From Acaryochloris sp. CCMEE 5410 (GTDB lineage: Bacteria; Cyanobacteriota; Cyanobacteriia; Thermosynechococcales; Thermosynechococcaceae): 64,000 bases of DNA. Of the stretch, positions 9,570 through 16,826 are shown piece by piece. The stretch covers positions 992,001 to 1,056,000 of the forward strand of contig NZ_AFEJ02000002.1 in the NCBI RefSeq assembly GCF_000238775.2. The letters run 5' to 3'. Numbering within the stretch: the stretch's first letter is position 1; each line of letters begins with the position of its first letter. The translations under genes were made by a program, and so were the position numbers. Under the pieces are notes generated by a model. It was not told the DNA's origin, made no database searches, and worked only from the letters and a program-made list of their open reading frames with translations.

Positions 9570-9602
9570 TGATTTTTTATATGTTTTGTGTGGGGGTAAA
9601 CT

Positions 9603-10622
9603 GTGATCATGAAAAACTCTAAACCTCTTGTTAGCGTTATCATCCCCACTTTTAATCGAGCTAACCTACTGATACCTGCTATTCAAAGCGTATTGAATCA
9701 AACTATCGAAGATTTTGAGTTGATAGTGGTCGATGATGCGTCAACGGATGACACTCAGCAAAAAGTTGCTGGTATTGACGATTCACGACTTCGCTACATT
9801 TTGCAGGAAAAAAATCTTGGTGAGTGTGGTACCCGAAATACAGGCTTAGGTGCAGCCCAAGGCCAGTACATTGCTTTTTTGGATTCCGATGATGAATGGT
9901 TGCCTAATAAGTTAGAGAAGCAGCTTGATGTGTTTAGATCTGCCCCAGATGAAGTGGGTGTTGTTTACTCCTGGCTACAGGTGATTAACGATCAAGGAAA
10001 GGTCGTCCGGATGCGGAAACCCAACATTCATGGGGATGTTAAGGATTATCTAATCTATAAAAATCTCATTGGCACACCGTCAACGGTCATGATTAAGCAA
10101 GAATGTATTGAGCCAGATCTGCAGTTCGACACTAATCTTCGGTGTTGTGGAGATTGGGATATGTGGTTGCAGATTTCTAAAAATTATCGGTTTGAAGTGA
10201 TTCCTGAACCGTTAACCCTTTATCGTGATCACGATGAAGATGCAAGGGGATCAACTAACCATGCCATGGTAACTGAGGGGCATCTCGTCTTTTTGAATAA
10301 ACACCACCAAGGGATCAAAGAATCTTATCGGCAGCCGAGCACGTTAGATAACAAGCATAAATCCCTGTATTTATTTGAAATTGGCAGGCGGTTGATGTGT
10401 CATGGACATGAAATTGACAGAGTGGATGCCATTAATATTGGTAAAAGATATCTTTACTTAGCTGCCCTCGCGAATATTTTTAACTTATATTTGTGGATTA
10501 ATTATTTTGCAGCCTGCTGTGGCAGTGTCTTTTATACATCGTCGATTCAAGTGGAGAATCGCTTTCGATCACGATTGGGAGTAATACGCAGAAAAGTGAC
10601 TTTCTCCTATAGTCTTCAGTAA
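9603..10622 (+). CDS. GT2 family glycosyltransferase
   Basis: A 339-residue GT-A fold transferase with a classic N-terminal half: VSVIIPTFNRANLL, then LIVVDDASTDDTQQ, GECGTRNTGLGAAQG and the DxD-like FLDSDDEWLP. A tryptophan-rich acceptor region, CCGDWDMWLQIS, lies near 180. The C-terminal 80 residues are partly hydrophobic. The start is GTG 9603 or, more likely, ATG 9609. It follows the GT4 gene and probably adds sugars to the same glycan. The substrate cannot be inferred from sequence. Confidence 0.87.
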   Translation: MIMKNSKPLVSVIIPTFNRANLLIPAIQSVLNQTIEDFELIVVDDASTDDTQQKVAGIDDSRLRYILQEKNLGECGTRNTGLGAAQGQYIAFLDSDDEWLPNKLEKQLDVFRSAPDEVGVVYSWLQVINDQGKVVRMRKPNIHGDVKDYLIYKNLIGTPSTVMIKQECIEPDLQFDTNLRCCGDWDMWLQISKNYRFEVIPEPLTLYRDHDEDARGSTNHAMVTEGHLVFLNKHHQGIKESYRQPSTLDNKHKSLYLFEIGRRLMCHGHEIDRVDAINIGKRYLYLAALANIFNLYLWINYFAACCGSVFYTSSIQVENRFRSRLGVIRRKVTFSYSLQ

Positions 10623-10779
10623 TATCGGTTGAGTTTTGGCTTGGACTAGCAAAGCAAGGATAAACGCTTTCAATTAGAGTTTTGGCAGATTCTGGAGAGG
10701 GATGGGGCAAACTGGGGCGGCTGGACACCGTCAGCTAGAATACTTCAGCCTTAGTTTGAAACTGGGTTGAATCTAAATA

Positions 10780-11565
10780 ATGGTTAATTTTCAGAATCTC
10801 AAGACCTATGAGTCCCGTGGAATCATTCAGCACTATACTCAACTCCAACAGCTACAGCCCGCTGAATCAGCCATACTGAGCCAACTCAAAGATCAGTTGC
10901 CCACCATGAGCATGCTGGATATGGGCGTCGGTGGAGGGCGAACCACCCAACATTTTGCCAAGCTTGCCGCAAATTATCGGTGCATCGACTACTCAGCCGG
11001 GATGATCAGTGCTTGTCAAAAGCGCTTTGCAAATTCTATAGATCCCGACTCCTTTGCGGTATGCGATGCACGGGATATGAGTTGTTTTGCGGATAACACC
11101 TTTGACTTTATTCTGTTCAGTTTCAATGGGATTGACTATATTGAGCATTGCGATCGCATCCAGGTCTTGCAAGAAATCCAGCGGGTCGGTAAACCAGGGG
11201 GCTATTTCTGCTTTTCCACCCACAATCTTCAAGGGATGGAGCAGGTATTTAATTGGCGATCGCATCTCAGCTACAACCCCATCAACACCTATATAGAACT
11301 CGTGATTTGGGCATTACACAGAGTCTTGAACCGCTCTTACTCTCTAAAGCAACTCCAAGCCTCTACCCATGCCATGATCCGAGATGAACCGCACAACTTT
11401 CGCTTGCGCACCTATCATATTCGCCCCCAAGAGCAACTTGTCCAGCTTGAATCAGGATTCAAAAATATCAAGGTCTATTCTTGGAACCAAGGGGTTGAAC
11501 TTGATCCTAGCGACCTATCTTCAAACACAGATATGTGGCTCTACTACCTCTGTAATATTCAATAA
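10780..11565 (+). CDS. Class I SAM-dependent methyltransferase
   Basis: A 261-residue Rossmann-fold methyltransferase. The SAM-binding motif I is LDMGVGGGRTTQHF near residue 47, followed by YRCIDYSAGMI (motif II), CDARDMSCFADNTFDFIL (acidic motif and strand 4) and LQEIQRVGKPGGYFCFSTHN (post-motif III). It resembles methyltransferases that act on small molecules or sugars. It sits 157 bases after a GT2 gene, so methylation of a glycan or lipid precursor is plausible but unproven. The spacer 10623-10779 shows no other gene. Confidence 0.85.
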   Translation: MVNFQNLKTYESRGIIQHYTQLQQLQPAESAILSQLKDQLPTMSMLDMGVGGGRTTQHFAKLAANYRCIDYSAGMISACQKRFANSIDPDSFAVCDARDMSCFADNTFDFILFSFNGIDYIEHCDRIQVLQEIQRVGKPGGYFCFSTHNLQGMEQVFNWRSHLSYNPINTYIELVIWALHRVLNRSYSLKQLQASTHAMIRDEPHNFRLRTYHIRPQEQLVQLESGFKNIKVYSWNQGVELDPSDLSSNTDMWLYYLCNIQ

Positions 11566-11694
11566 CAATACGGCGAAAAGATATCCATATCAGCTGTATC
11601 AGACCCATCTGTACTGAATCAGACCCTTGAAATTTGTAACATCGCATTGCCCTGGCTGTAGAATACGCAACTAATAGTTCTGCACTGATTGAAT

Positions 11695-11908
11695 ATGTCA
11701 GAAAAGATACTTGGTGGACGGTACAAAATTCTGCAACCTCTAGGGAGCGGAGGATTTGGTGAAACCTTTTTAGCTGAAGATACTCAGTTTCCTGGAAATC
11801 CCCACTGCGTTGTCAAAAAACTAAAGCCGCAGCTAGACAATCCCAGCATTTGGCCAGACGCCTGCCGACTTTTTCAGCGAGAAGCAGAGATCCTTTCTAA
11901 GCTAGGTA
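11695..11908 (+). pseudogene. Ser/Thr protein kinase-GUN4, N-terminal fragment
   Basis: This holds the start of a Hanks-type kinase: GGRYKILQPLG, the glycine loop GSGGFGETFL and the ATP-binding Lys in CVVKKLKP. The likely start is ATG 11695; an in-frame TTG lies at 11689. The frame is broken after SKLG by an IS630 element inserted at TA 11907-11908 and ends four codons later at TAG. Joining 11908 to 13053 gives SKLGNHDQIPRLL and an uninterrupted frame of 587 residues. Without the IS this would be a membrane-anchored kinase (see the second fragment). Confidence 0.9.
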
Positions 11909-13050
11909 TACTCTAGACGGCTAAGATATTAACTTTTTTAAAAGACTGAAACTTGAGTGATAGCAGGCTTGTGAGTTTCGCCTTATGCTCACCATTGCAC
12001 TGGTCGAGGCACTGTTGAATGGCTCCCTTAAAGGCGGGGAAATCAGCATAATACTTTGAGTAGAGACATTCTTTGCGCACAAAGCGCCAGAGCCGCTCAA
12101 TTAAATTCAAATGGGGTGAATAAGAGGGCAAGTAGACTAACTCAATATCGACGATCTCAGCAAAGTCTGTCACAAGCTGGCATTTTTGATATCGAGCATT
12201 GTCTAAAATCACGCTGATGGGTATGACAGGGTCGAGTAGAGCAAGCTTGGCTAGCAACAAACACATGCTATGAGAGTTGATGTAGGTGTGGTTGGTGATG
12301 CTGATGATATCTTTAGTGACGGCGTTGAGCGCCCCGAGAACATTGAATCGTTGACGACCGGAAGGAGAGGGGATGAAGATCCGACGGATGCACCAGAGAA
12401 ACCCCAGATAAGCCTGATGAACAAAATGAGCAGCATCTACAAAAAGACAAGACGCTCTTGGCGTTGAGCTCCCTCTAATAAGGGTTCAAGGCAAGTTTTT
12501 CGGAACTGCTCTTGCTCCTCAATTTTCTCGGGTAGACTCGACTTTCCCGGCACATACCCCACTTTTCGATAGCGACAACCGATGCGTTTGAGGAAAGCTT
12601 TGATCTGGGTTGGACTACGTTTAATGCCCGTCAATTGTTCAATGACTGCTTGAGCTTCTGCACTGGTGCGGGGCGGGTGTTGCTCAAAATAGGCTCTCAC
12701 ACTATCGCTATGAGCGTTGAGTGAACTGGGTTGACCTTTATATTCCAGGGTCTTCAGTCCTTCAATTCCTCCTTGTTGATACAAACGAAGGGTTTTGGCT
12801 AAGGTCGGACGGCTAATCTGACAAAGCTGGCAGATCTGGGCATGGGCAAGACCTTGACTCTTTAAGTAGAGGACTTCCATCCGTCGCTGCACCCGTGGGT
12901 GAGGATGATGATAGCGCTCGTAGTTGAGGTGTTGGATTTCCTCTGCGGTGAAATCAATTTTAATCATGCGAGTAGGAGAGTCGGTTGGGGGATACTCCCA
13001 GTGTGCCAAATCTCTCCGCTACAATGTTAAGCCACTAGTCGTCCGCAGTA
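11909..13050 (-). mobile_element. Complete IS630-family insertion sequence inside a kinase gene
   Basis: The 1142-bp element is flanked by a TA duplication (11907-11908 and 13051-13052), the hallmark of IS630/Tc1-mariner elements. The ends are imperfect inverted repeats: TACTCTAGACGGCTAAG at the left against TACTGCGGACGACTAG read inward from the right, with about 17 of the first 25 bases matching. The transposase lies on the minus strand in two overlapping frames. Confidence 0.9.
11913..13009 (-). CDS. IS630-family transposase, two frames joined by a -1 shift
   Basis: The first frame (from 13009, probably ATG 12967 before IKIDFTAEE) encodes two helix-turn-helix DNA-binding segments and ends at TAG after RLVFL near 12440. 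The second frame carries the DDE domain: the first Asp in FVDAAHFVHQ, the second in SVILDNARYQK and Glu in LNLIERLWR, ending NILAV at 11913. The switch is a -1 step at a run of five T (codons GTC TTT TTG TAG), after which FVDAAHFV reads on with no gap. Two-frame transposases occur in this family, so this may be programmed frameshifting; a simple mutation cannot be excluded. Confidence 0.85.
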
Positions 13051-13052
13051 TA

Positions 13053-14602
13053 ACCACGATCAAATCCCCAGATTACTGGCCCATTTCGAAGAAGCAGAAC
13101 ATTTCTTCCTGGTCCAAGAACTCATTAATGGAGCAGATTTAAGTCGAGAACTAGTGCCAGGTAAACAGTTCTCGGAATATTACACGGTCACATTATTAGA
13201 TGGAATTCTAGAAGTCCTAGAATTTGTTCATCAGCAGGGGGTGATTCACCGGGATATGAAACCCTCTAATCTGATTCGTCGTCAGCCCGATGGCAAAATT
13301 ATTTTGATTGATTTTGGAGCAGTTAAGGCCGTTGGTCTACAAACTACCATTGCCCATGGCAATACAGCCCAAACGATCAGCATTTGTACCCCTGGATATA
13401 CCCCCAATGAACAATATTCAGGTCAACCCAAACTCAGTAGTGATGTCTTTGCCGTGGGCATGGTGGGGATTCAAGCCCTGACTGGTCAACTTCCCAGTCA
13501 GCTAGAAAAGGATCCTCAGACTGGAGAAGTGATTTGGCAAGATCAAGCCACTGTCAGTCCTCATCTGGCCACTATCCTCAACAAGATGGTGCTCTATGAC
13601 TTTCGGCATCGCTACCAAAATGCCACAGAAGCCAGAGCCGCTTTGCAGAATTTATTAACCACTCAACCGATTTCACAACCCATATCTTCTGGCTCCACAC
13701 CAGCGACCGAACTTTCAAGCAACCCTAATATTTCACCACTATCTGGTACCCTACCATCCTCCCCCTCAACGTCGATGAAACCCAAATTACCCATCCGTAC
13801 CTTCTTCACTGCATTATTTTTAGGCTTATGCGGTGGCGCGGCAAGTGCCGTATATGTCGTATCTCGTTACTTTCCCACGGCTTTTGCGCCAACCGTAGTT
13901 TCTGCACCGTCTGCAACCTCTGAGTCTTCTGTACCAGATAAAACTGTGGTGGAAGGTGGACCAGGGGAAGAATTTACACCTGAAATATCTGGAAAAGGTG
14001 CTGCTGACACCGATTCTTTACCAACAGATACCCCTGAAGCTGTTACAGCTGCAAGTGCGCCTGTTGTAGTAGATTACACGCCTCTAAAAGAGTCATTAAC
14101 TGCGGGACAATGGAAAAATGCGGATCAAATCACCCGTGATCTACTTTTAAGTGTTGCTGGACGAGCAGGCAGTACTCTGCGGGTGGAAGATTTAGAACAG
14201 ATTCCTTGCAAAGATCTTCGCACTATCAATCAATATTGGAATCAAGCTAGTCAAGGACGATTTGGATTTACAGCTCAAACAAAAGTTTGGCAAAACTTGG
14301 TTGGGAAATTAACGGATAACACAAATGTTCAACGTAATAACTCAGACACTGCCCTAATTGAATTTGTCAAACGCACACAGTGGTTTTATTCAAAATACAG
14401 TAGCGTTTTTCCATATAGGTATGGGAATTTGGCTTTTGCTTTGAATTCTCCTCAAGGACATTTACCTGCAAAAGTATTTTTACCCGTTGTATCTCCCAAT
14501 GACTCAACGTCTTTGAAAGGTGCAGCAATTTTAATTCCAACGCTCGCTCAAAGAGTCTCTTTCTGTGAGCGTGAGACCACACCAAATAAGTCTTCTACTT
14601 AG
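13053..14602 (+). pseudogene. Ser/Thr protein kinase-GUN4, C-terminal fragment
   Basis: This is the rest of the kinase gene. It contains the catalytic loop HRDMKPSNLIRR, the metal-binding DFGAVKA and the activation region CTPGYTPNEQYSG. A Ser/Pro linker follows, then one membrane helix (FFTALFLGLCGGAASAVYVV) and a GUN4-like domain: LTAGQWKNADQITRDLLL, EQIPCKDLRTINQYWNQA, GRFGFTAQTKVW and LNSPQGHLPAKVF. GUN4 domains bind porphyrins and stimulate magnesium chelatase, so the intact protein would link phosphorylation to a tetrapyrrole sensor. A GTG at 13154 could start a partial protein, but it would lack the ATP loop and Lys, so an active kinase is unlikely. Only the IS insertion breaks the gene. 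Confidence 0.88.
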
Positions 14603-14980
14603 TGCATCAAGACTAAATTACAGTAGTGGAGATTCTATGTCTCATTCAGATGATTTGCAATAGCTTGACAAAGGCTAAAACCATGGTGATTTTGCAAGCG
14701 AGAAAACATATGCCTACCCTGCTTTCGTTAACCCACTAGCCGAATGGATTTGAGAGGTCGCAATTGAGATCCATAGAGATAATTGTAATTCTCCCAACGG
14801 AGATGATCTTGATAATGTACTGACTTTGATTGCTTGTGCATTGTGAATCTCAAAGATAGGATTGTGGTGCAAGATCAGCCTTGCCTCAGCAATACTCATG
14901 CCCAATCTCATTTTTAAATCCGCAGATGTAGCCATTGAAGGCAGAGTTGTTTCCCACTTATTTATCAGTAACGGCCCCCT
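14603..14980. other. Intergenic stretch without a supported gene
   Basis: The 378 bases between the kinase-GUN4 gene and the small membrane protein are unassigned. A 91-codon minus-strand frame (14714-14989) crosses most of it but overlaps the next gene's start and has no recognisable composition or motif. I see no clear hairpin or RNA gene. Confidence 0.5.
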
Positions 14981-15451
14981 ATGGCTCAAAAAGAAGATAC
15001 TCAGTTAACAGGACCCGGTATCGGATTAACATTCTTGTATTACTTCAGCATGACAGTAATCATTGTGATGTTCATAGGGTCTCGTTCTGATGCCTTTACC
15101 TTTGCATCTCCTGAACTCCGTCAATACGGCACTCTGGCAGGTTTGGTGGCCGGAATAATTGGCACTATTGTCAACCGCAATGTGACCATGGCCATCACAT
15201 TTGAAAATCGCAACCGATTTCAAACACGCTTAAACCAAAAGCTGGCAGAAATAGGATTTGAGCCAGAAGAGCTGGAGGATGAAATTACCGACAACACTGC
15301 AGACCCCGAGCCAGAGGGAGAATACTTAAGCTATTTTCGTTCTGGCTTAGCTGGACAGTTTGCAGGGGGCGTTTATGTCCTTCTGTCAGCTCGCTCCGCC
15401 ACGATTTCCAGTCGAGCCATCAATATTCGGCGTATTCGCAAGCTTCTATAA
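14981..15451 (+). CDS. Conserved-looking small membrane protein upstream of chlG
   Basis: A 156-residue protein with two predicted membrane helices (about residues 17-36, FLYYFSMTVIIVMFIGS, and 51-67, TLAGLVAGIIGTIV). An acidic linker follows (EPEELEDEITDNTADPEPEGE), then a glycine-containing amphipathic region and a basic C-terminus (INIRRIRKLL). I do not recognise a named family. It lies 91 bases before the chlG start in the same direction, so co-expression is possible. The start is ATG 14981. Confidence 0.7.
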   Translation: MAQKEDTQLTGPGIGLTFLYYFSMTVIIVMFIGSRSDAFTFASPELRQYGTLAGLVAGIIGTIVNRNVTMAITFENRNRFQTRLNQKLAEIGFEPEELEDEITDNTADPEPEGEYLSYFRSGLAGQFAGGVYVLLSARSATISSRAINIRRIRKLL

Positions 15452-15542
15452 AGTGGCCACTTAGGCGAAGATCCACGATCAAGCGGTACCATGATCAGTG
15501 TTTCTTTACCTCAAATTTGTACTCCATCTTCTCTCGACTACT

Positions 15543-16586
15543 ATGGCTAATTCGGATCCATCCCAGGTACCTGCCTCTGCTGACAATACCGAGGCCACAG
15601 CAACCCCTTCAGAACCATCAGCCGTAGAAGCTACTGAACAAGGTAGTGCAGCTCGCCAATTATTGGGTATGAAAGGGGCTGATACTGGCGATACCAATAT
15701 TTGGAAAATTCGCTTGCAGCTAATGAAACCCATTACCTGGGTCCCTCTTGTCTGGGGGGTTATTTGTGGAGCCGCAGCATCAGGTCATTTCACCTGGACT
15801 CTAGAACATGTCTTGATGTCTGCCGTTTGCATGGTGATGTCGGGTCCTTTGTTGACGGGATATACCCAAACCATCAATGACTTCTACGATCGCGAAATTG
15901 ATGCCATTAACGAACCCTATCGTCCTATTCCCTCTGGAGCCATCTCCATTCCCCAAGTTGTAACCCAAATTTTTGTTTTACTTGGAGCTGGGATTGGGGT
16001 TGCTTACGGACTTGACCGCTGGGCGGGCCATGAGTTTCCCACCTTAACCGTACTTGCTATTTTCGGATCCTTTATTTCATTTATTTACTCGGCTCCCCCT
16101 ATCAAGCTCAAACAGAATGGTTGGACAGGCAATTTTGCTTTAGGCGCTAGCTACATTGCTCTGCCTTGGTGGGCAGGCCAGGCCTTATTTGGCACTCTTA
16201 CCCCAAAGGTCATGGTGTTGACGCTGGCCTATAGTCTTTCAGGATTAGGCATTGCCATTATTAACGACTTCAAAGCCGTCGAAGGCGATCGCGAATTAGG
16301 ACTCAAATCCCTCCCAGTTGTATTTGGGATTGAAAAGGCTGCCTGGATTTGTGTGCTGATGATTGATGTCTTCCAAATTGGTATGGCGCTTTTCTTAATC
16401 AGCATTCACGAAAACCTGTATGCCGTCATCCTATTCTTGCTGGTTATTCCTCAAATTACCCTGCAAGACATGTACTTTCTTCGTGATCCAGTCGAGAATG
16501 ACGTGAAATACCAAGCGAGTGCCCAACCTTTCCTCGTTTTGGGGACGCTTGTAGCGGGATTAGCGATTGGCCATGCAGGCTTGTAA
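15543..16586 (+). CDS. chlG: Chlorophyll synthase
   Basis: A 347-residue polytopic prenyltransferase of the UbiA superfamily that esterifies chlorophyllide with phytyl or geranylgeranyl diphosphate in the membrane, the last step of chlorophyll synthesis. Diagnostic motifs are YTQTINDFYDREIDAINEPY near 115 (Mg-diphosphate-binding DxxxD) and IAIINDFKAVEGDRELG near 240 (second Asp-rich motif); eight to nine helices are visible. I prefer ATG 15543 (MANSDPSQVP) to the upstream in-frame 15498 because the extra 15 residues look like untranslated sequence and the usual cyanobacterial N-terminus begins with a short polar segment. A possible partner, the GUN4-kinase gene, lies about 1 kb upstream. Confidence 0.95.
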   Translation: MANSDPSQVPASADNTEATATPSEPSAVEATEQGSAARQLLGMKGADTGDTNIWKIRLQLMKPITWVPLVWGVICGAAASGHFTWTLEHVLMSAVCMVMSGPLLTGYTQTINDFYDREIDAINEPYRPIPSGAISIPQVVTQIFVLLGAGIGVAYGLDRWAGHEFPTLTVLAIFGSFISFIYSAPPIKLKQNGWTGNFALGASYIALPWWAGQALFGTLTPKVMVLTLAYSLSGLGIAIINDFKAVEGDRELGLKSLPVVFGIEKAAWICVLMIDVFQIGMALFLISIHENLYAVILFLLVIPQITLQDMYFLRDPVENDVKYQASAQPFLVLGTLVAGLAIGHAGL

Positions 16587-16779
16587 CAAAGTGAACAGCT
16601 AGCGATTGCGAAATAAGGAAGCAACTCAAGGGAAATGGCCTGCTCATTTCGTCATGAGTAGGACGGCTCAAACCCTCAACGATTTAATTTATCGAGTTTG
16701 CAACCAGCCCCAGTTTGCCATACCAAACTTTTGAACAAGTCGCAGCGAAAGGTCCCTCCCAATATCCAATCTTGTAATT

Positions 16780-16813
16780 AATAAGCTCTGGCATTTGTCT
16801 ACCAGAGCTTATT
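16780..16813 (-). terminator. Hairpin terminator after the DUF11 protein gene
   Basis: A perfect 12-bp inverted repeat (AATAAGCTCTGG and its complement) with a 10-base loop lies 13 bases downstream of the stop at 16827. On the minus strand the stem is followed by a weak T-rich stretch (TTAATTACAAG). It may also stop transcription arriving from chlG on the other strand. Confidence 0.6.
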
Positions 16814-16826
16814 GCGTGAATGGATT

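Noticed and set aside
12251-12436. 61-codon minus-strand frame inside the first IS630
   Set aside because: It is an out-of-frame shadow of the transposase, whose real catalytic frame runs through the same bases after the -1 shift.
14714-14989. 91-codon minus-strand frame between the kinase and the small membrane protein
   Set aside because: It has no motif, no signal or membrane segment and overlaps the start of the gene at 14981.
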